64,000 nt of DNA from Streptomyces sp. H27-H5 (GCF_026627505.1 NZ_JAPNLK010000009.1:1-64000), one strand, 5' to 3'; shown: positions 41,674 through 51,330, counted from the stretch's first letter. The notes: generated from the letters alone by a model not told the origin. Program-made: numbers and translations.

Positions 41674-44142
41674 ATGGCTCAGGGCACGGTCCAGGTGACA
41701 CACGGCGGGGCTTCGCGGTGGCGCCGCCGCTCCGGTGAGTATCCGACACTGAGCGCCGCACTCGCCGTCGCCGGCGACGGGGACGTCCTCTCCATCGGCC
41801 CCGGCACCTACCGCGAGAACCTGGTCCTGGAACACGCCGTCACACTGCGCGGCCTGGAGGGCGGGGTGGGTTCGGTACGGATCGCCCCGCTCGACGGGGT
41901 GGCGCTGACCGTGCGCGCCTCGGCCGTGATCCAGGACCTGTACCTGGAGGGCCAGGACCGGGCGGCGCCCGCGCTGCTCGTGGAGGAGGGCTCCCCCGAG
42001 CTGACCGACCTGCGCGTCAGCACCCGCTCGGCGGCCGGCATCGAGGTGCGCGGCAGCGGGGCCCGGCCGCTGGTGCGCCGCTGCACGGTGGAGAATCCCA
42101 CGGGGGTCGGCATCGCCGTGCTCGACGGCGGCGGCGGGGTGTTCGAGGAGTGCGAGGTGGTGGCCGCGGGCCAGACCGGGGTGTCGGTGCGCGGGGGCGC
42201 CCGGCCGCGCCTGGAGCGCTGCCGCATCCACCACGCCACGGGTGCGGGGATCGGCGTCACGGGTGAGGGCTCCGGTCTGGAGGCGCTGGGCTGCGAGGTG
42301 TACGAGATCAAGGGCGCCGGCGTACAGGTCGCGGCACGGGCCACCGCCCGGCTCACCGACTGCGCGGTGCACCGCACCTCGGCCGACGGGGTCACCCTCG
42401 ACACCGACGCGGTGCTCACGCTCGCCGACTGTGACATCCACGACATCCCGGAGAACGCGGTCGATCTGCGCTCCCGTTCGGTGCTGACGCTCAGCCGCAC
42501 CACCGTGCGGCGCTTCGGTCGCAACGGCCTGTCGGTGTGGGACCCGGGGACCCGGGTGGTCGCCGAGTCCTGCGAGATCCACGACAGCACCGGCGACTAT
42601 CCGGCGGTGTGGATCAGCGACGGGGCCACGGCCTCGCTGGACTCCTGCCGGGTGCACGACGTCCCGGACGCGCTGTTCGTCCTGGACCGGGGCTCCCGTG
42701 TCGACGTCGTCGACAGCGATCTCTCCCAGGTCCGCAACACCGCGGTGTCGGTGAGCGACGGGGCGACGGCGCAGTTGGACGACTGCCGGATCCGGGAGGC
42801 GGCGACCGGGGCCTGGTTCCGCGACCACGGCAGCGGCGGCACCCTCGCCAACTGCACCGTCGACTCGGTGCAGACGGGCGTGATCGTCACCAAGGGCGCC
42901 GACCCGGTGTTGGAGCGGTGCACGGTCACCTCCCCCACCGAGGCCGGGTTCTACGTGTCGGCGGGCGGCCGCGGGACCTTCACGGCCTGCCGGGTGACCG
43001 GCAGTTCCGGCTTCGGTTTCCACGTCATCGACGGCTCGCGCACCACCCTCGCCACGTGCCACACGGAGCGTTGCGCGCGCGGCGGCTACGAGTTCGCGGA
43101 GGACGGCCCGGTGACCGAGGACTGCACGAGTGACGAGTCCGGGCCTCGGCTCGCCGCCCAGTCGGCCGCGATCGGCGGGCAGGGCGGGGCGCAGGCGGGG
43201 ATCCGTACCGTCGTGGCGGACCAGGGTTCGGCGGCGCGGGCGGCGGACGTGCCGCCCGCCCGGTCCGGCGAGCCGGAGGCGGAGCGGGCGACGCCGGCCC
43301 GCGGGTCGGGCGAGGTGCTGGGCCACCTCGACGCACTGGTGGGCCTGGACAGCGTCAAGCGGGAGGTGCGTGCCCTCACCGACATGATCGAGGTCGGTCG
43401 CAGACGGCAACTGGCGGGCCTCAAGGCCGCCTCGGTGCGCCGGCACCTGGTCTTCACCGGCTCCCCCGGTACGGGCAAGACGACCGTGGCCCGTCTCTAC
43501 GGGGAGATCCTCGCCTCCCTCGGGGTGTTGGAGCGCGGTCACCTGGTCGAGGTGTCCCGGGTGGACCTGGTCGGCGAGCACATCGGGTCGACGGCGATCC
43601 GTACCCAGGAGGCGTTCGATCGGGCGCGCGGCGGGGTGCTGTTCATCGACGAGGCGTACGCGCTGGCCCCGGAGGACTCGGGGCGGGACTTCGGGCGCGA
43701 GGCGATCGACACGCTGGTGAAGCTGATGGAGGACCATCGGGACGCGGTGGTGGTGATCGTCGCCGGTTACACCGCCGAGATGGACCGGTTCCTGACCGTG
43801 AACCCGGGTGTGGCCTCGCGGTTCTCCCGCACCATCACCTTCGGCGACTACGGCCCCGAGGAACTGCTGCGGATCGTGGAACAGCAGGCGGAGGAGCACG
43901 AGTACCGGCTGGGCGAGGGCACCCCGAAGGCCCTGTTGGCGTACTTCGCCGACCTTCCCAAGGGGCCGGCCTTCGGCAACGGCCGTACCGCGCGGCAGAC
44001 CTTCGAGGCGATGGTCGAGCGGCACGCCGGTCGGGTGGCGCAGCTCTCCGATCCGGGGACCGACGAGCTGACCCTGCTCTTCCCCGAGGACCTTCCGGTG
44101 CTGCCGGGGCCGACGACGGCGCTGCCGGCCGGGGCGCTCTGA
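41674..44142 (+). CDS. Right-handed beta-helix/AAA+ ATPase fusion (CbbX/EccA-like)
   Basis: 822 residues. Residues about 20-500 are a right-handed parallel beta-helix of some 20 short rungs (CRIHHATGAGIGV, CDIHDIPENAVDL, CRVHDVPDALFVL), each about 23 residues with cysteines stacked at the same turn. After a Pro/Ala linker, residues about 545-800 form an AAA+ ATPase of the CbbX/SpoVK/EccA group: Walker A GSPGTGKTT, Walker B VLFIDEAYALAP, SRFSRTITF and NGRTARQTFE. Such ATPases remodel bound proteins; the helix could be a docking surface. GGGTGGGGG precedes ATG 41674. No ESX secretion genes are in the window, so a secretion role is not supported here. Confidence 0.88.
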   Translation: MAQGTVQVTHGGASRWRRRSGEYPTLSAALAVAGDGDVLSIGPGTYRENLVLEHAVTLRGLEGGVGSVRIAPLDGVALTVRASAVIQDLYLEGQDRAAPALLVEEGSPELTDLRVSTRSAAGIEVRGSGARPLVRRCTVENPTGVGIAVLDGGGGVFEECEVVAAGQTGVSVRGGARPRLERCRIHHATGAGIGVTGEGSGLEALGCEVYEIKGAGVQVAARATARLTDCAVHRTSADGVTLDTDAVLTLADCDIHDIPENAVDLRSRSVLTLSRTTVRRFGRNGLSVWDPGTRVVAESCEIHDSTGDYPAVWISDGATASLDSCRVHDVPDALFVLDRGSRVDVVDSDLSQVRNTAVSVSDGATAQLDDCRIREAATGAWFRDHGSGGTLANCTVDSVQTGVIVTKGADPVLERCTVTSPTEAGFYVSAGGRGTFTACRVTGSSGFGFHVIDGSRTTLATCHTERCARGGYEFAEDGPVTEDCTSDESGPRLAAQSAAIGGQGGAQAGIRTVVADQGSAARAADVPPARSGEPEAERATPARGSGEVLGHLDALVGLDSVKREVRALTDMIEVGRRRQLAGLKAASVRRHLVFTGSPGTGKTTVARLYGEILASLGVLERGHLVEVSRVDLVGEHIGSTAIRTQEAFDRARGGVLFIDEAYALAPEDSGRDFGREAIDTLVKLMEDHRDAVVVIVAGYTAEMDRFLTVNPGVASRFSRTITFGDYGPEELLRIVEQQAEEHEYRLGEGTPKALLAYFADLPKGPAFGNGRTARQTFEAMVERHAGRVAQLSDPGTDELTLLFPEDLPVLPGPTTALPAGAL

Positions 44143-44157
44143 GACGTCGGCGGTCGG

Positions 44158-44219
44158 CGGCGTCCGTTCGCGCGCCGGTTCACGGCGTCCGTTCGCGCGC
44201 CGGTTCACGGCGTCCGTTC
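44158..44219. repeat. 25-base tandem repeat at the end of the membrane lipase gene
   Basis: Two identical copies of a 25-base unit beginning CGGCGTCCGTTCGCGCGCC (44158-44182 and 44183-44207) and the first 12 bases of a third (44208-44219). The partial third copy holds most of the stop codon of the gene on the minus strand (44218-44220). The repeats separate two convergent genes by only 75 bases. Confidence 0.9.
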
Positions 44220-46566
44220 AGCGGTCGAGCCGGTTTCCCGGTCTCTGCTGCGGGACGTCGGCCGCTTCCGCCCCCGTCATGGCGGCCAGGCGGGCGAGCA
44301 GTCTGTCCCGTTCGGCGGTGAACGCCGGATCGGCCTGGTAGTCGGAGTGTCCGAGGATCGGCGCGGGCAGCGGGTGGAGTTCGCTGCGCCCGTAGGCGAG
44401 CGGATCGACGAGCGGGCCCCGGTCCACGTCCTTGTCGGGGCCGGCCCCGACCGGGCCGCCGATGGGATCGGTGGCCCGCCACAGGTTGCGCCAGCAGTCC
44501 AGGTCGCGGTGGAGGGCGGTGAGGGGTCCGGGTCCGAAGTGGGCCGGGAACCAGCGTCCGTAGAGCCGGGCCAGCGGGGATCCGTACGTCAGCAGCGCGA
44601 CCCGGCCGCGGACGTCCGGCGGCAACTGCCAGACGGCGGCGGCCGCGAGGACACTGCCCTGTGAGTGACCCGAGATGACCAGGCGGCCTCCGGTGAGCCC
44701 GGTCCAGGCGGTCATCCGCCAGGTCAGGTCCGGTACGGCCCGCTCGGCGTAACAGGGCGGGGCGAACGGGTGGGCGGCGCGCGGCCAGAAGGTTCCCACG
44801 TCCCACAGGATCCCTATGGTGCGACGGGCCGCCGGGTCCCGGTAGGCGCGCCGGCCCCAGGTGACGAAGAGGACGAAGCCGAAACCGATCAGCCAGGAAC
44901 CGGTGTCCTGGGCGGCGCGGGCGGCGGCTTCCACGGCGGGGTGGCTGCCCCTGGCCGCCTCGCCCGGGACCTGCTCGCTGATCCAGGCCCCGGCCAGGGC
45001 GCCCGCGCCGAGCAGGAGGGTTGTCCCGGAGACGGCCGCCACGAACCAGGGCGCGGAGTCGGTGAGGGCGGCGGCCGCCCGGGCGCCGGCGATCCGGCGG
45101 CTGCGCGCCGGGTCGGCGGGCTCGTCGGGGTACTCGGCGGCGACGGTGGCGGCCAGCCGGCGCGTCGCGAGGGCCCCGCGTACGGCGAACCAGGCGGCGA
45201 GCAGGGCGACGACGAGCAGCAGGGGCGGCAGCACGGCGGCCTGCCAGGACAGCAGTACGGGCGGCCCGGGCAGGGTGGCTCCGGCCATGCCGGGGGTGTC
45301 TCCCCCGTCCAGCCAGTCGGCGACGCGTTGGGCGACGCCGCCGGACATGACCCCGCCGAGCGCGCACCCGAGCATGGCCACGGCCGGACCGCCGAGTCCC
45401 CGCAGGGCGGCCGCGGGGTCGGGGGCCGCCCGGTGGAGGCGGCGGGCCACGACGGCCAGGGCGAGGGCGCAGCAGCCCTGGCCGAGCATCAGCGCCCCGA
45501 ACGCGAAGTCTCCCGGCAGCCGTCCGGTGGAGGTCCAGCCGGGTCGGGACCAGCAGGCGTACACCAGGACGGCGCCGAGCAGTCCGAGGGCGCCGCGCGG
45601 CAGCAGGGCCACGGCGGCCCGGTCGAGCCGGTGGTCGGGGCGGGCCTCGGTGCGACCGCGCCGGCAGACCACGCAGGCCACGGAGAGGGCCGTGCCGGCG
45701 AGCAGGGCCTGGAGCACCCAGCCGGCGGCTTCGAGGACGGGGGTCCCCGCGCGGCGGTCGAACGCGGCGGTGGGCACGGCGACGGCGACCGCGACGGTGA
45801 GCAGTCCGGCGGCGGTGTGGGCGGCGCGCAGCCGGGCCACGAGCCGGCGCCCGTACCAGAACCCGGGCCGGCCGAGTGCGGGGGTGTCGTCCTCGGGGTT
45901 GTCGGGCTCGGCGGCGCCGGCGGGGGGCGGCTGGGACTCGTAGGCGCTCCAGGTGCGGTTGGAGAGGTACCAGAGCAGCCCGGTCAGCGCGGCCGGGAGC
46001 AGTGCGCCGAGCGCGAGGCGGCGTCCGGGCTGCCCCCAGGGGCCGTCGGCGCGCGGGAAGGGCAGTGTGTCCGCGCAAGCGCCGGACCCCGCGCACTGCC
46101 AGGCGACCAGGTCGAGCGCGACCTCGCACGCGGCGGCGATCAGCAGCACGGTGAGGCTGAGCGCGACGAGCCGTACGAGGACTCCGTACGCGCGCACCGC
46201 GCGGGGCGAGCGGCCGGTGGCCGGCGCGGCCGGCCGGGCCCAGTGGGCGAGGTTGGCCACCATGAACGGCAGGAGCAGCAGCCACAGGGCGCGGGCGCCG
46301 TTCCCGGAGGTGAGTCGCGACCAGCAGTAGGCCTCGGGCACGGGTCGACCCACGTATCGCTCGGGGTGGGCCTCGGCGTCGGTGTCCTCGGCGCGTCGGA
46401 ACACGGCGGCGGTGGAGTCCCCGGTGATCCGGACGGTGCGCGGGTCGCCGAGCAGTTCGCCGGGGGCCGCGCCGGCGACGCCGTGGACCAGCAGTTCCAG
46501 GGCGAGGGGGACGGGGGTGGCAGGGGGTCGGGACGGGGACGGTGGAGCTGGGGGGTGGTCCGGCAC
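44218..46566 (-). CDS. Polytopic membrane protein with a lipase-like alpha/beta-hydrolase region
   Basis: 782 residues. At the N-terminus (LALELLVHGVAGA) and near 670 (RLVISGHSQGSVLAAAAVW) it shows the oxyanion and nucleophile elbows of an alpha/beta hydrolase, split by about ten membrane segments. A late His-containing part (PAPILGHSDYQ) may complete the site. Streptomycetes have several such membrane hydrolases, but function is unassigned. GTG 46566 was chosen because GGAGG lies five bases upstream; the longer in-frame ATG at 46671 lacks a site. Confidence 0.75.
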   Translation of the reverse strand: MPDHPPAPPSPSRPPATPVPLALELLVHGVAGAAPGELLGDPRTVRITGDSTAAVFRRAEDTDAEAHPERYVGRPVPEAYCWSRLTSGNGARALWLLLLPFMVANLAHWARPAAPATGRSPRAVRAYGVLVRLVALSLTVLLIAAACEVALDLVAWQCAGSGACADTLPFPRADGPWGQPGRRLALGALLPAALTGLLWYLSNRTWSAYESQPPPAGAAEPDNPEDDTPALGRPGFWYGRRLVARLRAAHTAAGLLTVAVAVAVPTAAFDRRAGTPVLEAAGWVLQALLAGTALSVACVVCRRGRTEARPDHRLDRAAVALLPRGALGLLGAVLVYACWSRPGWTSTGRLPGDFAFGALMLGQGCCALALAVVARRLHRAAPDPAAALRGLGGPAVAMLGCALGGVMSGGVAQRVADWLDGGDTPGMAGATLPGPPVLLSWQAAVLPPLLLVVALLAAWFAVRGALATRRLAATVAAEYPDEPADPARSRRIAGARAAAALTDSAPWFVAAVSGTTLLLGAGALAGAWISEQVPGEAARGSHPAVEAAARAAQDTGSWLIGFGFVLFVTWGRRAYRDPAARRTIGILWDVGTFWPRAAHPFAPPCYAERAVPDLTWRMTAWTGLTGGRLVISGHSQGSVLAAAAVWQLPPDVRGRVALLTYGSPLARLYGRWFPAHFGPGPLTALHRDLDCWRNLWRATDPIGGPVGAGPDKDVDRGPLVDPLAYGRSELHPLPAPILGHSDYQADPAFTAERDRLLARLAAMTGAEAADVPQQRPGNRLDR

Positions 46567-46736
46567 GGCGGCCTCCGCTCGCGGGGCGGTCTCGGCCCCT
46601 GACCAGGATCCCGCCCGGCGGACCCGCTGCCCAGGCCCCCGTTCGCGTGAAAGTTCTCCCGCCGGGGACATCTGACGGCGCGCCGGCTAGGGTGGCGCGC
46701 ACACGTGTTCCCTCTTCGTACTCAGGAGGTACCGCC

Positions 46737-47237
46737 ATGGCTCGCCGACTCCGCCCGGTGGGGCTGGACTTCATCGAGGTCGCCCCGGTCCGTCTGCTCT
46801 TCACGGCGCGGGCGGCGGCGACGCCCGAGGCCGTGTACCGGGCGCTCGCGGAGGAGGTGACCGGCTGGCCCGACTGGTTCCGGGCGGTCACCCTGGCCCG
46901 ACCGACGGAGGGCGGGGCCGGCCGCGAGGTCCGGTTGACGGGCGGGGTCCGGTTCCGCGAGACGATCATGGCGGCGGAGCCGGAGCGACGGTACGCGTAC
47001 CGGGCGGACGAGACCAACGCGCCGGGCTTGAACGCCCTGTTGGAGGAGTGGCTGCTGTCGGCCGCGGGACCGGAGGCGTCCTCCGGTACGCGGATCCGGT
47101 GGACCTTCGCGGCGGACGGGCCGGCCGCGTTCCGGCTGGCCTTGAAGGCCGCCCGCCCCGGGCTCGACCACGCGTTCCGGTCGGCGGTACGCACTCTCGA
47201 CGCCCGCCTCACGGGCCGGCGCGACGCGGGCCGCTGA
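46737..47237 (+). CDS. SRPBCC family protein
   Basis: 166 residues with the START-like fold: VRLLFTARAAATPEAVYRAL at the N-terminus, WPDWFRAVTLARPTEG and a long C-terminal helix (RLALKAARPGLDHAFRSAV). It binds a hydrophobic ligand in a cavity or acts as a cyclase-like protein; the ligand is unknown. ATG 46737 has AGGAGGT six bases upstream. It is divergent from the membrane hydrolase gene, 170 bases away, and convergent with the cds1-like gene. Confidence 0.85.
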   Translation: MARRLRPVGLDFIEVAPVRLLFTARAAATPEAVYRALAEEVTGWPDWFRAVTLARPTEGGAGREVRLTGGVRFRETIMAAEPERRYAYRADETNAPGLNALLEEWLLSAAGPEASSGTRIRWTFAADGPAAFRLALKAARPGLDHAFRSAVRTLDARLTGRRDAGR

Positions 47238-47255
47238 GGCGGGACGGCCCCTGTG

Positions 47256-48383
47256 TCAGTTCGTCGGTTCCTGCCAGACGCCGGTCGTCAGCAGCGTGTC
47301 GATGGTCTGCGCGTACGGGGCGATGTCCAGGCCCTGTTCGGCCAGCCAGGCGTTCGAGTAGTACTTGTCCAGATACCGGTCGCCGGGGTCGCAGAGCAGC
47401 GTCACGACACTGCCCGTCCGGCCTTCCGCCACCATCTCCGAGATGATCTTCAGGGCGCTCCACAGGCCGGTGCCGGTCGAGCCGCCGGCCTTGCGCCCTA
47501 TGGCCCGTTCCAGGGCGCGGCAGCCCGCGACGCTCGCCGCGTCCGGCACCTTCATCATGCGGTCGATGGCACCCGGCACGAAGCTCGGCTCCATCCGGGG
47601 ACGGCCGATGCCCTCGATCCGGGAGCCGCAGTCGCTGCTCGCGTGCGGGTCGTGGTGGGTCCAACCGTCGAAGAAGCAGGAGTTCTCCGGGTCGGGCACA
47701 CAGATCCGGGTGTCGTGCTGCATGTAGTGCACGTACCGCGCGATGGTCGCGGAGGTGCCGCCGGTGCCGGCCGTGGCGACGATCCAGGTGGGCTCGGGGT
47801 ACCGCTCCAGCCGCAACTGCTGGTAAATCGATTCTGCGATGTTGTTGTTGCCGCGCCAGTCCGTCGCCCGTTCGGCGTAGGTGAACTGGTCCATGTAGTG
47901 CCCGCCGGTCCGCGCCGCCAGCTCCGCGGACTCCTCGTACATCTTCATCGAGTTGTCCACGAAGTGGCACTCACCGCCGTGGAACTCGATCAGCCGACAC
48001 TTCTCCGGGCTGGTCGTGCGCGGCATGACGGCGATGAACGGGACGCCGATCAGCTTGGCGAAGTACGCCTCCGACACGGCCGTGGAACCGGACGAGGCCT
48101 CGATGACCGGGCGACCGGGGCGGATCCAACCGTTGCACAGCGCGTACAGGAACAGGGACCGGGCGAGGCGGTGCTTGAGCGAGCCGGTCGGGTGAGTGGA
48201 CTCGTCCTTGAGGTACAGGTCGATGCCCCACTCCTCGGGGAGCGGGAAGCGCAACAGGTGGGTGTCGGCGGACCGGTTGGCGTCCGCCTGTACCTTCCGT
48301 ACGGCTTCTTTCAGCCAGGCGCGGTAGTCCGCGTCGCTGCGGTCGACGTCAGCGGTCGTGGCCGTCGTGCGGATGGTGCTCAT
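47256..48383 (-). CDS. PLP-dependent cysteine synthase/desulfhydrase family protein (Cds1-like)
   Basis: 375 residues of the fold-type II PLP family. The PLP lysine is in [14 protein letters not shown], the substrate loop is [13 protein letters not shown] and the phosphate-binding Gly-rich loop is [13 protein letters not shown]. Its length and the insertions [19 protein letters not shown] point to the Cds1 group (Rv3684 type), which degrades L-cysteine to sulfide, pyruvate and ammonia, rather than to CysK. ATG 48383 has AAGGAGC eight bases upstream. It is divergent from the HATPase gene. Confidence 0.85.
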   Translation of the reverse strand: MSTIRTTATTADVDRSDADYRAWLKEAVRKVQADANRSADTHLLRFPLPEEWGIDLYLKDESTHPTGSLKHRLARSLFLYALCNGWIRPGRPVIEASSGSTAVSEAYFAKLIGVPFIAVMPRTTSPEKCRLIEFHGGECHFVDNSMKMYEESAELAARTGGHYMDQFTYAERATDWRGNNNIAESIYQQLRLERYPEPTWIVATAGTGGTSATIARYVHYMQHDTRICVPDPENSCFFDGWTHHDPHASSDCGSRIEGIGRPRMEPSFVPGAIDRMMKVPDAASVAGCRALERAIGRKAGGSTGTGLWSALKIISEMVAEGRTGSVVTLLCDPGDRYLDKYYSNAWLAEQGLDIAPYAQTIDTLLTTGVWQEPTN

Positions 48384-48485
48384 GCGCCGTGCTCCTTCGT
48401 GCCTTCCGTGGTCCCCTCCTTCGCAATGTACCTCCCTCACCTGCGCAAACACTTGCTTTGGGTCTCCATGCGCATCGCTTTAGGT

Positions 48486-48499
48486 CCCCGCCGGCGGGG
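48486..48499. promoter_or_regulatory. CCCCGCCGGCGGGG palindrome
   Basis: Perfect 14-base palindrome in the divergent region between the cds1-like and anti-sigma-type genes. Role unknown; it could be a binding site or a GC-rich hairpin. Confidence 0.4.
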
Positions 48500-48572
48500 G
48501 CCCGCAGCGCCCGTCGTGCTCGTTCGGTTGCACAGCGGGGTGGTGTGGGTGACCCTGGTGGAGCATTACCGA

Positions 48573-48585
48573 GGGTGCAGCACCC
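48573..48585. promoter_or_regulatory. GGGTGC-A-GCACCC palindrome
   Basis: Perfect six-base arms about one base, 28 bases before the GTG at 48614. It sits where a regulator of the HATPase gene would bind. Confidence 0.4.
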
Positions 48586-48613
48586 GTAACACTCATGTCG
48601 GGGAGTCGCAGCC

Positions 48614-49234
48614 GTGATCAGTCATTCCCGCAGGCACTGCGTCGTCGAACTGCAGGCCCTGCCCTCGCGGATCGGCCAGGTCCGCCGCATCGTTTCCGCT
48701 CAACTGCGCCACTGGCAGCTCGACCCGCTCATAGACCGGGCTGCGCTCGGTGTGACGGAGTTGCTCGGCAACGTCCACCGCCACGCGCAGCCGAGCAAGG
48801 TCTGCACGGTGGAGATCGAGCTGCGTCTGGGACGCCTCACCGTCTCCGTGGCCGACAGTGATCCGCGCCTGCCCGTCCTGCGGGCGGCCGGCGATCTGGA
48901 GGAGCTGGAGACCTGCGGCCGCGGGCTCGCGCTCGTCGAGGCCGTCAGCGAAGCGTGGGGAGCGCGGGAGCGGACGGACGGCGGCACGGGCAAGGTGGTG
49001 TGGTTCTCGCTGCGGGCGGCCCCCGCCGTGACCGCTCCGACCCGTACGGTCCGGATCCCGACCAAGCCCGTGCGCGAGCCCGCCCCGGTCGTGTCGGTCG
49101 CCGTGGAACCCGCGGCCGTGATCGCGAACGTGCCGGTGTCGGCTTCGCTGCCGGCTTCGCTGCCCGCGTCGATGGCGGCGTCGATGGCGGACGCGGCGCC
49201 GGCGCCGGTGGCCGTCGGCGCCGAGTCCGGTTGA
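48614..49234 (+). CDS. Anti-sigma-type ATP-binding protein (HATPase_c)
   Basis: 206 residues. The first 140 form a GHKL ATPase like RsbW: the N box is AALGVTELLGNVHRHAQ, then VADSDPRLPVL and the G box CGRGLALVEAVSEAWG. Such proteins bind a sigma factor or kinase a STAS-domain antagonist. The last 65 residues are Ala/Pro/Val-rich and probably disordered. GTG 48614 has GGGAG upstream. No sigma factor or antagonist gene is adjacent, so the partner is unknown. Confidence 0.88.
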   Translation: MISHSRRHCVVELQALPSRIGQVRRIVSAQLRHWQLDPLIDRAALGVTELLGNVHRHAQPSKVCTVEIELRLGRLTVSVADSDPRLPVLRAAGDLEELETCGRGLALVEAVSEAWGARERTDGGTGKVVWFSLRAAPAVTAPTRTVRIPTKPVREPAPVVSVAVEPAAVIANVPVSASLPASLPASMAASMADAAPAPVAVGAESG

Positions 49235-49304
49235 CAGCCGAAGCCGTCTGACAGCCGGATCCGGACGACTGCCGGGGCGATGACGGCCGGCACCGGTCGG
49301 TCTC

Positions 49305-50567
49305 TCAGGCCGCCGCGCCCAGCGCCCCCAGCGGGTCGTCGAGCACCGGCTGCCATGCCAGTTCCGCCGCGCCGACCAGGCTGTTGTGGTCCAGGGTGCA
49401 CGGCAGGATCGGTACGCCGCCGCTGCGCCCCCACAGGCTCCGGTCCGCCACCACCGCGCGCAGCCGCTCCGGGTCCGCGGACAGCAGCTCCCGGTGCAGG
49501 CCGCCCAGGATGATCCGGTCCGGGTTCAGGATGTTGACCAGTCCCGCGAGGCCCAGGCCGAGCCGGTCGATGAGCTCCTCGGCGGCCGCCCGTACGGCCG
49601 GCTCTGCGTACTCGGCGCGCAGCAGGTCACGCGCCTGCTGGAGCAGTGACACCTCGGGCCCGGGCGTGCGGCCCGCCGCCGTCAGGAAGGCCAGCGGGTC
49701 CGCCTCGACGTCCAGACAGCCCCGGCTCCCGCAGTGGCAGGCCCGACCCTCGGGATTGACGGTGAGGTGGCCGACTTCCAGGGCCAGCCCGGCGCTGCCG
49801 CTGTGCAGGCGGCCGTCCAGGACCAGTGCCCCGCCCACCCCGCGGTGACCGGTCGCCACGCACAGCAGGTGCTGCGCGCTGCGGCCGGCGCCGTGGCGGT
49901 GCTCGGCGAGCGCGGCAAGGTTGACGTCGTTGCCGGTCAGCGCGGGGCCGTCGATCCCGGCGGCCTTCACCCGTTCGGCGAAGATGGCCCGTACGGGAGA
50001 ACCGGCCGGCCAGGCCAGGTGCAGCGGGTTCAGTGCGGTGCCCTCCGGCTCCGCGACCGCCGAGGGAACCGCGAGGCCCGCGCCGACGCACCGCAGCCCG
50101 GACTCGGCGAGCAGCGCGGCGCCCGCGTCGACGACGGCGCCCAGCACCTGCGCGGGGTCGGCGGAGACGGTGACCTTGCCCGGTGCGGTGGCCACGATCC
50201 GCCCGCCGAGACCGACCAGGGCGGCCCGGAACCCGTCGGGGTGGACCTGCGCGGCCAGCGCCACGGGCCCGTTCTCGTCGATGGAGAGCCGGTGCGAGGG
50301 CCGGCCCTGCGCGCCGCCCGCACCGCCGGGACGGGAGTCGACGCGGATCAGCCCGAGGGCTTCCAGTTCGGCTGCGACGGCCCCGGCGGTGGCACGGGTG
50401 ACGCCCAGCTCGGCGGTGAGGACGGCGCGGGTCGGGGCCCGGCCGGTGTGCACGAGCTCCAACGCCGGACCGAGTGCGCCGCGCCCCCGCTCCAGCCTGG
50501 TCCTCGCGGACGCCGCGGACACCGTGGACGCATCCCCCACCCGCGGCGGGGCCCCGTTGCCGTTCAT
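49305..50567 (-). CDS. ROK family transcriptional regulator
   Basis: 420 residues. An N-terminal winged helix-turn-helix (about 35-90, TRAVLTAELGVTRATAGAVA) and a ROK sugar-kinase-like domain with the zinc motif ACHCGSRGCLDVEADP and the ATP-like DVNLAALAEHR and TGHRGVGGAL. It should repress sugar-uptake or catabolic genes and respond to a sugar or phosphosugar. No such operon is adjacent; the divergent neighbour is an AlkB-like gene. ATG 50567 has GAGG nine bases upstream. Confidence 0.9.
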   Translation of the reverse strand: MNGNGAPPRVGDASTVSAASARTRLERGRGALGPALELVHTGRAPTRAVLTAELGVTRATAGAVAAELEALGLIRVDSRPGGAGGAQGRPSHRLSIDENGPVALAAQVHPDGFRAALVGLGGRIVATAPGKVTVSADPAQVLGAVVDAGAALLAESGLRCVGAGLAVPSAVAEPEGTALNPLHLAWPAGSPVRAIFAERVKAAGIDGPALTGNDVNLAALAEHRHGAGRSAQHLLCVATGHRGVGGALVLDGRLHSGSAGLALEVGHLTVNPEGRACHCGSRGCLDVEADPLAFLTAAGRTPGPEVSLLQQARDLLRAEYAEPAVRAAAEELIDRLGLGLAGLVNILNPDRIILGGLHRELLSADPERLRAVVADRSLWGRSGGVPILPCTLDHNSLVGAAELAWQPVLDDPLGALGAAA

Positions 50568-50607
50568 GACAGCGATCCTCGCATGATCGGGAGGTGCCCG
50601 AGGCCGC

Positions 50608-51330
50608 TCACGGGGCGAGGCCGCCGACCCGCAGTGTGATGTTCAGCCGACCGCTCAGGCCGAGGGCTTCCGGCCCGGTGCCGGGCAGGACCTTCGGCAC
50701 GCCGTGGTGGGCCGGTCGGCTCGGGCCGCCGAAGACGAACAGATCCCCGCTGCGCAGCTCGACGTCCCGGTACGGCCGTCCGCGCGAGGCGGTGTTCCCG
50801 AAGCGGAAGACGCAGGAGTCACCGAGGCTGAGCGAGACGACGGGCGCCCCGGACCGCTCGTCGGCGTCGCGGTGCATGCCCATGCGGGAGTCCCCGTCGT
50901 AGAAGTTGATCAGCGCGATGTCGTAGACCTCGTCGCCCTGCCAACCGTACGAGGGGTAGGAGCCGCACAGCCCCGCAGGCAGCTCCCCGCCGGCATGCCC
51001 GTGCGCGGCCGCCTCCCCGTACGCAGCGGCCACGGCGGCGCGCCCCAGCGCAGCGAGCCGGGCGGGCATCGGTTTGACCGGCGCCCCGTCGCCGTCGACG
51101 GCGGTGCGGGCGTATCCGTACGGGTACCAGTGCAGGCCCAGGCACACCTGCCGGGCGGTCATCGTGCCGCCGCCGGGGGTGTGTACGGTGCGCAGCCCGG
51201 CGGGCGGGCGTGCCCACTCCCGGCAGTCCGCGAGCAGTTCCCGCTGCAGGTCGGGGCCGAGCCAGTCGGGCACGTGCACGGCGCCGGGTGCGATCTCGGT
51301 CCGCTCGCGCGGGAAGAGTTCCCCATGCAT
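50608..51330 (-). CDS. AlkB-like 2-oxoglutarate/Fe(II) dioxygenase
   Basis: 240 residues. The Fe(II) site is GMHRDADERSG (HxD) and AHHGVPK (distal His), and GRLNITLRVGGL near the end carries the 2-oxoglutarate-binding Arg. INFYDGDSRMG and GDSCVFRFGN are also AlkB-like. It should remove alkyl lesions from DNA or RNA. Two ATGs nine bases apart are possible starts (51330 or 51339); the inner has GGAGG almost adjacent. It lies 40 bases upstream-side of the ROK gene on the same strand. Confidence 0.9.
   Translation of the reverse strand: MHGELFPRERTEIAPGAVHVPDWLGPDLQRELLADCREWARPPAGLRTVHTPGGGTMTARQVCLGLHWYPYGYARTAVDGDGAPVKPMPARLAALGRAAVAAAYGEAAAHGHAGGELPAGLCGSYPSYGWQGDEVYDIALINFYDGDSRMGMHRDADERSGAPVVSLSLGDSCVFRFGNTASRGRPYRDVELRSGDLFVFGGPSRPAHHGVPKVLPGTGPEALGLSGRLNITLRVGGLAP

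Noticed and set aside
41674..44142. ESX/type VII secretion ATPase EccA
   Set aside because: The ATPase domain is of that group, but no WXG100, EccC or other ESX genes are present in the window, so a secretion role is not supported.
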